Source: Elysia marginata (lineage: Eukaryota; Mollusca; Gastropoda; Plakobranchidae). From it: 28,369 nucleotides of DNA. The notes under the pieces were generated by a model, which was given only the letters and a program-made list of their open reading frames with translations, made no database searches and was not told the DNA's origin. A program made the translations under genes and the position numbers. Where the stretch lies: positions 14,464 to 42,832 of the forward strand of contig BMAT01013244.1 of assembly GCA_019649035.1 (NCBI GenBank), in the 5' to 3' direction. Below are positions 1 through 12,645 of the stretch, in pieces (position 1 is the first letter of the stretch; each line of letters begins with the position of its first letter).

Positions 1-3000
1 AAAACAACCACTTTTAAGACAACTATTTAACCATTACTAGCCAACCGGGTCATTTTTTTAGAGTTCAAACAATGGTACACGGGACCTAAAAAAGAAAGAA
101 GATATAAAAAAGAGAGAATATATAAGTAGTTCTAGTGTTGTGGACGCAATAGTATGATATTTACAAATTTTTAATGCCTGATTTTTTTCTGCACCTAAAT
201 ACAGCTCATAAATTACTAAGGCGGCCTAACTATTTTGATAAAGAGAAAAAAAGATCTGAAACTAAAGGTTATTTAGCTTGGAAAATAGAGATCTGCAAAG
301 ACAGTTTTGGGTGTGTTTTTTTCCTGTTGCCTGACTAAAAAAAGTTCTCGTGTGTATCTTTTAAAACCGGTCCGAATTTGCTGGATAGTGCTGTTCTTCT
401 GCCATGATTCTGACATTAAACCTACCTATGGAGGGTGTGAGTATTGTAAAAATCTTGAATTTCGTTATAAAAAATAGCTGACAATCCGGGAAGTTAGAGT
501 ATAACTCTTTTGTGCTTAGGATCTATGTAGAACTACGTAAATTAGGGTTATACTGATTTTTTGAACGAAATAATTTTACTCTAACATCCGGGTGCATCCG
601 GCATTTGGATAGCGAGACGCAATATTTACGTGGTATGCACAGCCTCTATAGTGTATCAAAATTGGTTTTAACATAGTTTTATTTAAGCTGCGTAATATCT
701 ATTTTCCTAATGGGCCACACAAAGAAATACGCAATCTGCAAGAAGGAATGCAGAATAGGTTGTGTTTTACAAGTGAGGACGTTAATTTAGACCAGATCCA
801 TTTAAAAGCGTAGGCATTTTTACAACTTTATATAATTTTTTGTGCAGTTATAGTAAAGTGCTTACATTGCTTATTTCAATTATGTATTCGTTATGTGAGA
901 GCAAGAGTTAAAAACGTAGCTCAATATTGACAACCAAATAGGATATTTGTTTTCCATAAATTTTTTTTCTACTTCTATATCAGATAAACCGTTAAAAAGT
1001 TGTTTCGTTCTATAGGGCATGAGATTTGAGGTAAAAAAAGAATGGCGTCCCTGCGCTAGAAGACAACATCCTAAAATATTATAGAATTTTTTTAAATGTA
1101 GATCTAGATTCTAGGATCTTAGTTTGATAAATTTCTTACTTTTTAAAAATGATTTCACATTTAGAACTAAAAAAAACCAATTGAGCTAATTTAAAAGTTT
1201 ATTTTCAAAAAAATTAATTATATTGGATCAATTTTAAAATATTGTTATGAAAAGGAAGAGAGTAATTCCATTATGTTTTAAGTACATTCTAAAGAATACT
1301 CTTGATTAAGAATAGGCGGTTTCAAATGCTTAACTTATATTTATACTCGACTTGGCCCAGTGCGGAACTATCAAATAAGAACGCATATTATACTTTTGGC
1401 TGACAATGACACAGGTATAGCGAAATACGAGAAAACAGAGTTTAAAAATAGTAACAGGTAACGAAAATCCATCTCATCAAAATTTCATGTACTTTTCTAT
1501 GGCTTATATTACTGATAACTTTATCTCTCTTGGGAAGATGTAAATGAACTGTTGTTCATCTGAAGTTGTTTCTATCCTAAAATTGAACGGAAGCAGCTGA
1601 TGCAGTTGTTGACTTCTTTCACAAAACTATTTATGACCTTTTCAATAATTTTAATTCTTAAAAATGTCAAGAAGCCCACATGTTGGAAGGTTGGTTTTGT
1701 TTACTCCCGCGCTCAATGAATCTTAGTTTATAAAGTCGATCGAAACTCAACATCTATTTCCTATGAGTGTCAAAGACTTCAGCAACGATTATTTTCCGAC
1801 AGTAGGCGTAACTTAATCTACGCTATTTTCTCCGTTCAACCACCTCAGCCAATATAGGCATCAACGTGCATATAGACCTACCGTAAGTTTGCACCATTTG
1901 GGAGTCATGATGGACTTTTCTTGTCTTCATTAAGGAGTCTCTTTTTTCTGTAGGTCTGTCCATTTTTTGTATGAATGATATTCGGTTTGGTCTGTACTAA
2001 AAGGCTAGGTTTTTATGGCAATAATATAACACCTAGAATCTCGACCAAAAACTTTCTTTTTATTATCTTTAGATAAATGACATTTAGTTGCTGGTCACCT
2101 CAATGTTTAGATTCTAGATCAAGATGCTATGAAGATAAAGAAAAAGAGGATAGGAAGGAGGGGGGGTGAGGGGTGATGGCGCCAAAGGGTGTTACTTGAG
2201 ATGCGTATCTTTCTTACAAAATAGAGAAACAGATTGAAATGAAAAAAAATGGTCAACATCATTATTACTTCAAAAACGAACTCAGAGCCTAACAAGAATA
2301 TGAGTAAAGGGAGAAAGAGAAATACTGAGAAGAGGTATAATTATTTTAAAGCATGGGAGTGATAGTTATTATGATGATCAAGACCATCGACGGGCCTCTT
2401 TCTCATCAAGATGACTTTTTGCTGCCATTCCTGTACAATGTACTAAAGAATAAAGATTTTTTATGCAGGCCTACCTCTTTCTCTTTACCCCCTTTTTTTG
2501 CTGAAACGAAAACTTTATTGCGCTTTAGTAAATATTGCAAAAGCGTAAATTGATTTTCACACTATCAATTTCAGCATCAATTATCCCTATTGCTATATCT
2601 TTTTTAACAAAAATGTCTATGAAGATGTTTCAGTTAACAGCAGACTTGAGGAAAGGTGAACTTTCGACGCGTGCTGCGCAGTGCTCTTGCACTTTTTTTT
2701 TAGGCAAAGCAAAAAAAAAAAACGGAAATTACTGCGAGCGTGTTAAAAATAAAATTTTGTTCATTATCTGCCGGTGCACTCATTACCGATATGCGTGCAA
2801 AGAAAATAGAGACCTTTAGCACACGCACCGTGTCGCACTACGCGTACGTGAAAATCGGGAAAGCAGATAGAGGAAACTATGAAAATAATGAAACCAGTTT
2901 CTAAAAATAGACGCCACAGACGTTCGCGTCATACTCACGTGTTGCTGCTTAAAGTCTGTATTAAATTGATTGTTGAGTGTCAAATTCATCTTCCCAAACT

Positions 3001-3989
3001 GACTTGAATCTGTAGCATGCACTCAACTATGATTTGTTGATTCAAATCTTTTGGCTTCATAAGATTTTTTAAGCTTTATGCACAAACCATATCTCTAACT
3101 GGAGAAAATATCCCCCCCCCCCCCAAATGTGTTTGCTTGCGGTTAATGTAATACAACTCAACCACATGCAACGTTTATCGTCAAACCGCAGGCTCCCGGT
3201 CTTTAAAATTGACACTAATTAATAGCGTTATAAAGTTAAACACCAATTTCTCAATACCTTTGCCAAGATTTGCTTGTTTTTTTCTTTACATGAATCATTA
3301 CAATGTTAAATTAAGATAAAAAAAATCTCCGGGTTTTTTAAAATTTCGGTTAAGATTCTATCTGCTTATAATTTTATTTTCCCAGGACAAATATAAACCT
3401 CAGGAGCAGTAGCGAGCGAGCAGTGAGATTCACAGTTCATCTACCTGTAGAATCTGAATTGCTTCACAAGAAATCTTAGAACAAGGTCGTTTCGCCACAG
3501 ACAGATCGTGGCAGAAAATTAGCTATTTGTAATTTATTGTTTTGTTTTTTTTTTCTTCTTTTCTTTATAAACATTTTTCACAGTTGATTTGTTTGCTATT
3601 TTTTGATGAACATAAATAAAGATCATGTAGAGTTTATTTTGCCTTTTATGGTTTATTCTTCATATTTTTGTCTTCTCTCTTGTATCATGGCAAATTTTTA
3701 CTATGATTATTGAAATTATCTCATTTTGCATATAATTTAAAAAAATATTGCCTTTTCCTTTTGTCCGTGCCGCTAAAATTTAAAAAACTAATTTGTTCTC
3801 CTCGAAACTTGTCAATGCGATTTTGGTTGTAATTTTAGTCAAGAAACTACGTGGCAAAAAGGTATTCTTTAAAATTGAACAAACTTAAGTTTTATTATGG
3901 CCAATATGTCGATAGTCGGCAGAAGTAATAATCACTTCTGAAATATTTAATATCATTTCTAATACGAATAGTAGACTTGTAGAGATGGT
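1..3989. other. Gene-free AT-rich sequence
   Basis: No supportable gene. The open frames here are short (under 100 codons), several start only at non-ATG codons, and none shows a recognisable domain. The sequence is AT-rich with many short A and T runs. A pure run of 13 C occurs at 3112-3124. Exons of a larger gene with short coding segments cannot be excluded by eye. Confidence 0.6.
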
Positions 3990-3999
3990 GGTAGTAGTA

Positions 4000-4061
<62 letters not shown>

Positions 4062-4076
4062 CGTGGTGGTGGTGGT
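3990..4076. repeat. AGT-type trinucleotide microsatellite
   Basis: Nearly uninterrupted GTA/AGT triplets run from about 3990 to 4060, broken once by ATG near 4002, and shade into GTG triplets to 4076. In one plus-strand frame this reads as about 20 serines followed by glycines and a hydrophobic stretch. That is what any AGT tract would encode, so it is not taken as a gene. Confidence 0.95.
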
Positions 4077-6743
4077 AAAGCTTGTATAAGTAGTAGTCTC
4101 CTTCTTCTCATTGTTGTTATTGTAATTTTAGCCCTTCTCAGTATTATTGTTTGTTTTTTTTTTGTTTTGTTTTTTAGGCAGATAATACAGTCACATGGGA
4201 TTTCATTATATCTCTGCGTGTTCGGGATCTAAATTAAGTCATAACAGTAATTTTTTTTTCCAAACTAGAATCAGGTCTGTTTTTTTTTTAATAGGACAAC
4301 GATATAGCGCATCTCGTTTTTATAAAGCTATGGCGTCTACGGAACAAAATTTTTCCCTAATTGATGCCAAGGCAAACTTAAGCAGCGCCTAAGTAGATTT
4401 CTCTTAGGTGCAGGTAAGGTCCACGAGAAACTGGAAAATCATTTATCGATGAAACGAGATCTTTCCCACACGTCTAGAACTGAATTCCTAGCCTAAGTTT
4501 TTAGCAAGTATGCACTAGGAAACGCCGCGAAAAGAAAACAAAGCTGTTCAAGTAATGCCAGAGTCCTATGTGAGGTAGAAAATTCTTTCGTCGCTTTTTT
4601 ATGAACATTTGTTTGTTTTCGCTTGACTCTACGTTGTTATTCTCGAACATAAAGTGAAAATAAGCGTAAACCATGAGCTAAGCAGGGAAAGCAGAGGACG
4701 AAAGGGATGGCTTAATGCTACGAAACAAACACATTTTTGGGTTAAGTGCATGACATGTAGGCCCCAGTCCTGGGCCAAAGGCAAAGGTTTTAGGCGGTAC
4801 AAAACAAAAGCAATCACCTAAACCTATTGACTTTCACATAATGATTTGAGCATAGGGCTTTGTATTCGATAGACATGTGTTTATCCTAATTTTTTTAACA
4901 ACAAAAAAACATCGTAAATTCAGTGGACAAATAGCAAAGTGTAAATAAAAAGTCACTTTGGAAAAGCAATCAACAGCTTTGCTGACCAGCGCAAAAACAT
5001 TTTTACTCTGTTTATTTTGTTAGACATGATACTGATTGGAATACAGTGTAGCCATTTTTGCTAAATATGGCACGCAACTGGTGCTTTTCCATACGCTTAA
5101 ACGTATATAATGAAGCTTGTTTGAAATCACGGTACCTCTTTGTGGTAGAAAATGACGCGCTAAATGATGGCATTTTACGGAAAACAATAATTATTTGAAA
5201 GCAGAGAATTGAGGAATGCTTAATCTTGTTCCATTATACAGCCCTTGCCTTTCGAGAACCTGATATTCAAAATCTTAACAAGCACAATTTAGTTTCAACA
5301 TGAAACTTCTGCATTATATTCATTCTTTGTTTGTTTGTTTGTTTTTTCAACCTTTAAGTTTGCGTAGTTTTGTTTTCGTACATTTCTATTCATAATATTC
5401 TTTTAAGCACTAAATTGGAATCTAACTTTTATGTTTTTTAGCCTTGTTCTGTGCAAGGACGTATTTGTATATTTACCACTATAATAAACGTGTAGCTATT
5501 ATGTATTCTATACTATTATTTTTTCTTCCGCTCACCATCATTGTGTGCGAATTTGTACTCTTCAGTCCAGTTTGAGTCGTTTCTGCGCTGTTTGGTCTCC
5601 GTGTATGATGCTGTTTTCTTCGTTTGTATTCTAACGAGAAGAAAGAGTAAGCGACGGTATGGAGCAGATCTCTACGAGTGAGTTTGACCAGGTGCAGGTG
5701 TGGTATTTTAGTCGTATTGTCCGTCCAAGTAAGTTTCTGGTTTTTAAAACATACAGGCAAGTGTGGAAAACTCATATATCGATGTTCAAACACTGAATAA
5801 ATTTATAGTACAATCTACTTAACACAAAAACATTAAATTGAAGAACTTTTCATGAGGAAATTAATAATCAAAAAGTTAAGATGACATAACTAGACATTTT
5901 TTAGATATAAAATTAAAGCTAGATGAAGCATAATTGTGTTAGTATGAACGATTTTGTTTTTGCCGTAAAAGAGCCTGAATCGGTTTAAACTAACATTTTA
6001 GTTTGGAGTTATCCTTGCCCTTAGAGCACAAAATATAAACCCTGTTTGGCAACAATGAGCATAAATTAAGGTGCGGTAATGAAATTGAAGACAAATCATA
6101 GAATTGAATGTGCTGAAGACAATTGCTACCTTTAGATGTTCGTATTTTGACGTAAAAAGATATGATTTAAAAAAAGGGGGTGGGGGAAGGGTTAAGTCAA
6201 TTTCACGAGGCAAGAGTGGACAGTATTTCCTAAAAGTATAGCAGAAGAAAATCTTTTTTTTTCTATCTCGCTAGTCTACGATCCCTCAAAAACAAGTTTC
6301 ATGGCGGAAGTCTTTACCAAGCCCCTTTGAGTTATTAGTCTTGCTAACGTATCCCGGACATCCAATATCACACCCAAAGCAGCCTTAGTGTTGTTATTGA
6401 TCTGAGCCGAACGAAACTATGGTGTACAACAATCCCAGATATTTTGGTTGTTCAATTACATGTAAAAATATGTTCATTAATGTAAAAAATACGCCCTTTG
6501 AGGACCAAAATTCAGACTATGTAATTCTGGAAAAAAAATAAATGAATGAATATTTAAATGAATGGGAAACTTTATTGATCCTCTTGGAAAATTCGGCATG
6601 GCACTACAGCAAGCTATGTAAAACAGGAGTATGGAGATAAAACCAGGCATACAAGGTAACAATTTGGCAAAAGTGTGCATACCATACCATTTATCACATT
6701 ATTAAATTATTGTTTAGTCGCTTTCTAACTTCCGACGTCCGCC
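4077..6743. other. Gene-free AT-rich sequence
   Basis: No gene, RNA gene or known repeat family recognised. A minus-strand open frame of 104 codons at 5479-5793 opens only at a GTG and matches nothing I recognise. A few TTTG repeats occur near 5325-5345. Confidence 0.55.
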
Positions 6744-6803
6744 CCTCCTCTCTCTCTCTCTCTTTCTGCCTCTCTCTTTCTCTCTCTCTCTCTATCTCTA
6801 TCG
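6744..6803. repeat. CT dinucleotide microsatellite
   Basis: An interrupted (CT)n tract with occasional CTTT, GCC and CTAT interruptions. It is a simple sequence repeat with no coding content. Confidence 0.9.
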
Positions 6804-8819
6804 CTCTTATGTATTTCAAACTAACAAACAAGTGTCAGCAACATATCACAATTCAGTCATCATAAATGTGATAATTTTTATAAAGTATTTTCTCTTATGG
6901 TAGTTAATGGAATAAAATTATCTCCTCGCCGTTTTTTATTTTCTTTTTGTATGCTTCTATTGTTAGGAATATACCTGATCTTCCCTGTGAAAATGTAGAG
7001 GGTGGAATTACCGCAGATCATCCGAAATTCTTTTTTTTTTTTATGGGTGTGATTCGTCTTTAAATTATCTCTTTAATTTTTAAAGACACTCTTTTGTAAA
7101 CGCTATCAACTTTTGTCTAGTTGTTCTCCAATGATGTTCTCTGCTCTTTTGATTTATTTTGCTAACTAGCTGTTCATTTGACGATGTTATCCTTCCTCAC
7201 CAGCACTCTATTCCAAAGAATATTATACTTTTTATATTATTTCTCGGTAGAAATTCTTCAGTAGATTTGCTTGCATTGATTGATTTTAGTTATTTAGGGT
7301 AAAATTACTAGACTACTGTAGATGCCTAAAAAAAAAAAAACATCTGATCTTGCATTCAATTAGTGCTTGAAATCATTTTTTTTTTAATAATGTAACTTTT
7401 TTTAATAAGAATGTCAACCTCTTATACATAAAAAAAACTACAAATACAAATCAAGGCAAAAAGAAAAAAAAAGAAAAGGTATCATAAAACCTGCATAGTG
7501 GCAATGTTCAATCTGTTAATTTAGCTTCCGAGGAAGTTTGAATTACTTTACATTTCAATTATTTTATCAACTCTTTCTGGATCATCGATAAACTGAAAAT
7601 ACTATTGCCTAAAACGCACGTTTTTGGGGGGTTGAAATGACTACAGTCAGGTTCATAAATCCTTTAGAAAATAAATACGTCCCAGGGTTCAATGAAAGCT
7701 TTTCCGCTACGCGACTCGGGGGAAAAACAAATAAAACGAGCGGTCTGGCGCGACTAAACCTAAACTAACCTAATTGTCTGAGCATTGTTTTGTTTATCAC
7801 CCCTGAAGTAAACAAGACGTGCACCAGACGCTACGAGATAGATGGATTTAATGTGCTTCTTTTATAGTTCAGATTGTGCTCTAAGCAAATCAAATAGGAT
7901 TCATAAATGATGGGCTTAATGTGCTAAGATTTTAAAAGGCATATTTTTTCTATTATAGTATGAAAAGGGGCTATAAATAAAGAGCCGGTTAATATCTTCG
8001 ATTCTGAATACAACCTTGGAATTGTTGCCTATTGATTAAACAGGGCACGCCATATCTTGCAAGGAGCAATCAAAGAGGGGGCGGGAATACCTACGAAAGA
8101 ACGGATCGAATAAAGAACTAACGCCTGGACCGGCTAGGGCCTAACCAATAATAGAACTTAATGTGAGACAGAAAAGAATCGTGATGGCTTCCTATAGCTA
8201 CCTTCTTTAGTTACCCCCAACAAACTCACGGGGTGCGTATTTGATTAGATAAAATTTAAACAAAAATGTAAAATGAAATTCATAATTATGTTGAATCCAA
8301 ACTAGGTCCCCATGTGAAAAGCAACCCCCTTGTACAATGATAGAGTTATATAGGTTGGTCTGACAACCATTTTTAGGTTACTTTTGAAATAATAAGCGCG
8401 CAATAAAAGCTTACACTCAGAAAAGTTCTATCGTTCATTGACCCAGATGAATAATATATAGCCGTCGAATTCACGAAATTCCTATAAGGATTGTTTCTTT
8501 GCTTCGTTACATCTCTACTGATTAATTCAAAGATGATTTAGTTGGGTTGCCTATACATTTCAGATGTCACAAAATAGTTGGGTTTTTTTTTTTCATCCAG
8601 AAATGCAATATCATAAACAAAACAATGTAAGCGATCGGTTTTGTTCAGCATTAAAGGTATTTTTTGTCCTTGCATACCTTATCTGCATAATTATACACGA
8701 TGTATACCTGTATACATGATGATCCCCTGTACTGTTGGGTTTCAATATTCTGCCTTTGTATTATCTCTATCCTCAGCACCAGCTTTTACTTCTACTCCAT
8801 CACTTTATTTCCGTATACT
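6804..8819. other. Gene-free AT-rich sequence
   Basis: No gene recognised. There is a run of 13 A at 7328-7340 and several T runs. Two patches, about 7680-7760 and 8040-8150, look richer in G+C than their surroundings but give no open frame or domain that I recognise. They could be old transposon or exon remnants. Confidence 0.5.
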
Positions 8820-9084
8820 CTCCCCCCAACCTCTCTCTCTCCCTCTTGTATCTCTCTCACTAATAGCTTTACTCTATCTCTCTTAATAATCTATTATATC
8901 TTTCGGCATCATCTTCACATCCATCTTTAATCGCACGTTCTCTATTTTTCTTTATCTCATTTTCTCCTTCCCTCTGTCCCATCTCTCTCACTACCATCTT
9001 CACTTTTTATAACCGATTATATCTTTCGGCATTATCTTCACACTAATCTTCCATCGCGCGCTTTCTCTTTCTTTATTTAATTTT
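8820..9084. repeat. Pyrimidine-rich tract with a degenerate tandem duplication
   Basis: The plus strand is almost entirely C and T. Two blocks share an order of landmarks: a TCTCTCTCAC string (8851 and 8982), then a segment containing ATTATATCTTTCGGCAT (about 8894 and 9016), then a TTTCTTTAT-like segment ending in TTTTCTCC. The spacing between copies is about 123-131 bp, with small indels. This suggests an old tandem duplication of a 125-bp unit. Confidence 0.7.
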
Positions 9085-9159
9085 CTCCGTCTGTCTGTCT
9101 CTCTTTCTCTCTCTCTGTTTCTCTCTGTCTCTGTCTGTCCGTCTCTCTCTCTGTCTGTC

Positions 9160-9255
<96 letters not shown>
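9085..9255. repeat. Compound CTGT / CT / CTAT microsatellite
   Basis: Three repeat motifs abut. Mixed CT and CTGT leads into clean (CTGT)n at about 9161-9196, (CT)n at about 9197-9227 and (CTAT)n at about 9228-9255. Confidence 0.95.
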
Positions 9256-9256
<1 letters not shown>

Positions 9257-10584
9257 CTCTGTACATGCACCTCCGTTTGTGTTTTCTGTACCTGATACGA
9301 TGTCTGTCATACAAACTGAACCTGTTTGAAACTTAACTGGCGCTGCTATTTTTCTTTATTCTGTAAACAATCTCTTTGATTAATGTGTGATCTTAATATT
9401 CGTCTTACCAGCAAGACCTTTTTTTAACATACGCCATGGCGTGGAAAGACATCCTTTTCCGAAATCCTTTCGTATTCAAAGAGAAAGGAAAAAAATCAGC
9501 TCCACGCTTAATACCCAGGTACGCTGTTATTATCTTATTTATTACTCTATAACATCAAGAACCCCCTGCCTTGCTCTTACCTTGGGCCTATTTAGTCCCA
9601 GCTAGACAGTCTTATAGATTGAAGCGCTAAACGAAGGTCAGAATAAACATCTTCTTTTGATAAGGAATTTGTTGTTCTCAAATGGTGGGAAAGATCTAAG
9701 CCTGTATTCTACACCTATGCGTGAGACAATGATTTTCATATATAAAAAAACAACTGAGCTTCTTCTGATATCCATACCTGTGCAACTTGAGAAATGAAAA
9801 TAACAAAGCAATCCCATGTGTTGGCAATTTGGTATGTCATTGATATAATGAGTTTTTGGGGAGCAGCATATCAGTGCAGTTGTTGAGAAATAATTTTCTA
9901 GCGTTTTATCACTTTTATTTATGAGTTATGTGGCAGATATCCATGGTCGTTGTGTCCCAAATGCGCCTCATTTTAAATCATAATGTATGCAAATAAGGGG
10001 GCTGGGGATTTGACTGATTTGAACGACAACGAATCGACACAAACAATATCCAAATGAGGAAACAAATTAACTTCGATTTCGATAGTAATAGTTTACTGCA
10101 TAATCATTTCGCAAAGGAAATGTCTAATGTTTAATTGGTTCGTTTTTCGTCTTTTTTCAACTAGAAAACCAAGATTATATATCTTACGCATTATGTAAAA
10201 GTTGTTTCTTTTTTTTTTGTAAGCACATAATTTAAACACTGTCTAGAGTACTAGTATCAAAAACTCAAACGTTTGAAAAGTATTATCAGGTGCTGAAAAG
10301 GTATGTAGAACTTTGATGTCGTTCGTTTATTTAGGTTTTTTTTGCCATTTCTGTGTTCAAAGGCTTTGAGTCTCCTTGTAATGGTCAAATGAAAGACAAC
10401 CACATTATAGTGCTTTTATAAGGTCATAAGGTAAATAGATCTCAAAAATTTGAAATTTTAAGCTGCAGATATATTTTTAGAGTAACGTTGACAGTTAAAG
10501 AACGCGAATAAAAAGACTTATGAACCGTCTTCATATGATTGAATGGTCCATTCTGCGATCAAATTTTCTTTTTCGTTCTTCCTG
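9256..10584. other. Gene-free AT-rich sequence
   Basis: Nothing beyond short A and T runs is recognised. The open frame beginning near 9387 starts at GTG and looks like chance. Confidence 0.55.
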
Positions 10585-10815
10585 TCAGACTTCATGGATG
10601 GCTGTTCTAATACAGGTTGCCGTCATCTCCAGATCCAGTCGTGCGCAGTGCTGCTTCTGCCACAAGGATACCCACTTCTCTACACCCGACCTCTTGTGTC
10701 GTGAAAGCAGAGCACAGTCCTGCAGGATGTGGCTTGCGTCCTGGCGTGGGGATCCACAGGGACACCCCAAACTTCAGGCGACTGTACAATGTTATGGTCA
10801 AAATCGAAGAATAAT
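10585..10815 (-). pseudogene. 3' end of a non-LTR retrotransposon reverse-transcriptase ORF (decayed)
   Basis: Two minus-strand frames together resemble the C-terminus of LINE reverse transcriptases. One frame reads LYSRLKFG; the adjoining frame then reads CPCGSPRQDASHILQDC, followed further on by a tryptophan and an LDLEMTATCI-type segment. The C-x-C-G ... H-x-x-x-x-C arrangement, then W and a D-L-x-x-T-x-x-F/I motif, is typical of the extreme C-terminus of invertebrate LINE ORF2 proteins. The switch of frame between LYSRLKFG and CPCG indicates a frameshift, and the catalytic reverse-transcriptase core is absent, so this is a dead fragment. Plus-strand open frames here are shadows. The clade (RTE, Jockey or CR1-like) cannot be settled from so short a piece. 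Confidence 0.7.
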
Positions 10816-10885
10816 CGAAAGTTTAAAATACTTCGGTATCACGCCAAACCGCACGATGCACTAGGAAAATGATGTAGTCAGATTT

Positions 10886-11261
10886 ATGTTTGTAAAAATA
10901 ATAATAATAATAATAATAATACTAATAATAACAGTAATAATAATAATAATAATGATAATAAAAATAATAATAATAAAAACAAATATGGTTACAGTCTTCC
11001 ACCGCCGAAGGCAGTTTCATGATTTACCCCTGCAGGACTATACACGCCATAATAAATTCAACTGTTGGGCGCTCTATTATTTACATTGCACAAAATTCGA
11101 TCACTGCCTTTAGCCAGGTACCCATTTTACAGGTGGGTGGACTGAGGACAGTTAGGGTAAATTGCTTTCCTAAGGCAATCGCAACATGACATTGTTAGGT
11201 AATCTAACCCGCGACATCCAGATCTCAAGTCCGACGCGCTAACCCCTCTGCCACGCTGCCC
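10886..11261 (-). mobile_element. tRNA-derived SINE with TAA-type tail
   Basis: Read on the minus strand, the element starts near 11261 with a tRNA-like head. Box A is TGGCAGAGGGG (plus 11243-11253), which fits the pol III consensus, and a degenerate box B is GGTTAGATTAC (plus 11199-11209). Between them, GTCGGACTTGAGATCTGG resembles the anticodon arm of a tRNA-Ser-like ancestor. The body contains the segment AAATGGGTACCTGGC (around plus 11112-11130), familiar from invertebrate SINEs. The 3' end runs into an ATT/TAA triplet tract at plus 10897-10978, likely the element's tail. No clear target-site duplication was found. It lies about 70 bp from the LINE fragment on the same strand. Confidence 0.75.
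10897..10978. repeat. TAA trinucleotide microsatellite (SINE tail)
   Basis: AAT/TAA triplets with a few substitutions (ACT, CAG, GAT, AAA). Their position at the 3' end of the minus-strand SINE suggests that the tract grew from the element's tail. Confidence 0.9.
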
Positions 11262-11952
11262 AATAAAAAAATGGAAAGATAATGCGGACGATGTAGGCAG
11301 AATATTCCGAGTTAACCAAAATGAATCGAAATCCCAGCAGATCCAAATCTATGTAAATATGGGAGACCAAGTCCGGAACACGCATTAGATGCTATATTTG
11401 CTATAAATATGCAAGTAGAAAGCTCCAAACCCGAAAGTTCAGTACCACTAGATTTTGTGAAAATGGACTAGTTTAGTAGTTATAATTATTTTGAGATTAG
11501 TCATTATATTTTCGATTCTCTTTTTTTTTTTTTTTTGCTTTTTCATTTTTCGTCTGGTGCCATTTCTTTCGTATACCGTACTTTACAAATTTTGAAACAA
11601 TGCCAAACAAAATCTAAAAATGGACGTGTCATAATCGAACCACCTCAAACCCGTACTTAGGTTTTTAATAATAATAATGATAATATTTTGCCACTCAATA
11701 CAAATATGCTAAGACATAAGAAATGTGAATTTGCTTCCATTTTTTATCATCCTTAAAACACAGACAGCTACGAACATACGCTTATTGTTTTAAGGGAAAC
11801 ATTAATGTTTTTCTAAGACACGACATCTGTTACTTGTTCTCGGTCTTGTTAACCATGCCAATTAGGCTGCTTCGCTTAGCACTGTTGCTGTTCTCTATTC
11901 CAAAGTGGTAAAATATTACTTTTTGCTGCTTTTACTCTCATTCTTCTGCTTT
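11262..11952. other. Gene-free AT-rich sequence
   Basis: No gene recognised. A long T run lies at about 11521-11536 and a short TAA run near 11667-11685. Confidence 0.6.
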
Positions 11953-12051
11953 TTCCTTCATCTTCCTCTTCTTCTTCTTCTTCTTCTTCTTCTTCTTCTT
12001 CTTCTTCTTCTTCTTCTTCTTCTTCTACTTCTTCTTCTTCTATTTCTTCTC
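11953..12051. repeat. CTT/GAA trinucleotide microsatellite
   Basis: Largely uninterrupted CTT triplets with one CTA interruption near 12027. On the minus strand it reads as polyglutamate in one frame and on the plus strand as polyleucine in another; both are artefacts of the repeat. The long homopyrimidine/homopurine character could favour triplex (H-DNA) structure. Confidence 0.95.
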
Positions 12052-12276
12052 TTAACAATCGTTAGAGTTATTATTTCTGTAATGGCTACTACTTTTTAAG
12101 AAATTTGGTGGGGATACGTATAAGCGATGTTCCATGAGCGGCCAGATGGTGGGTGTCGTTTTCATTGTAGCCGAGACTTCGAACCATACCAAAAGTAGTT
12201 TTTTTTAAAAGCTTACTTCACTCAACTGCAATTTCTGCACCTTAGATTACAAAAATAGGACGCGCAGTCGCTTCTG

Positions 12277-12425
12277 CTACTTTACTATTATTACTACTAT
12301 TACCACTACTACTACTACTATTATTATTATTACTGCTACTACTAATACTACTACTACTATTATTATTATTATTATTACTGCTACCACTACTACTAATACT
12401 ACTACTACTAGTATTACTACTACTA

Positions 12426-12486
<61 letters not shown>

Positions 12487-12542
12487 CGTTACTACTGTTG
12501 TTGCTGCTTTTCCTACTATTTCTACTACTCGTAAAACACCAT

Positions 12543-12617
<75 letters not shown>

Positions 12618-12645
12618 AGCTACTGCTTCTGCTGCTCCTGCTTCT
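12277..12645. repeat. Long ACT/TAC trinucleotide microsatellite, two blocks
   Basis: The first block (about 12277-12484) begins as mixed ATT/ACT/GCT triplets and becomes nearly pure ACT. An interruption (about 12485-12540) contains TTG, GCT and non-triplet sequence. The second block (12541-12618) is almost perfect ACT and decays into GCT/TCT triplets by 12645. Purity is highest near 12430-12484 and 12541-12615, so these are the likely sites of recent expansion. Confidence 0.95.

Noticed and set aside
4002..4232. Polyserine protein with a hydrophobic C-terminal segment
   Set aside because: The serine run is the direct translation of an AGT microsatellite and the hydrophobic part comes from T-rich DNA.
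5479..5793. 104-codon minus-strand frame in a slightly less AT-rich patch
   Set aside because: GTG start and no recognisable domain. It could be an exon of something unseen, but nothing supports that.
6477..6680. 67-codon minus-strand frame with a signal-peptide-like N-terminus
   Set aside because: It has an ATG and a hydrophobic segment, but no conserved cysteine pattern, domain, poly(A) signal or splice evidence; chance is the simpler explanation.
11876..12099. Polyglutamate (minus) and polyleucine (plus) proteins
   Set aside because: Translations of the CTT/GAA microsatellite.
12172..12186. Box B-like GGTTCGAAGTCTC on the minus strand
   Set aside because: No box A at the expected distance and no tRNA fold; at most a fragment of an old SINE.
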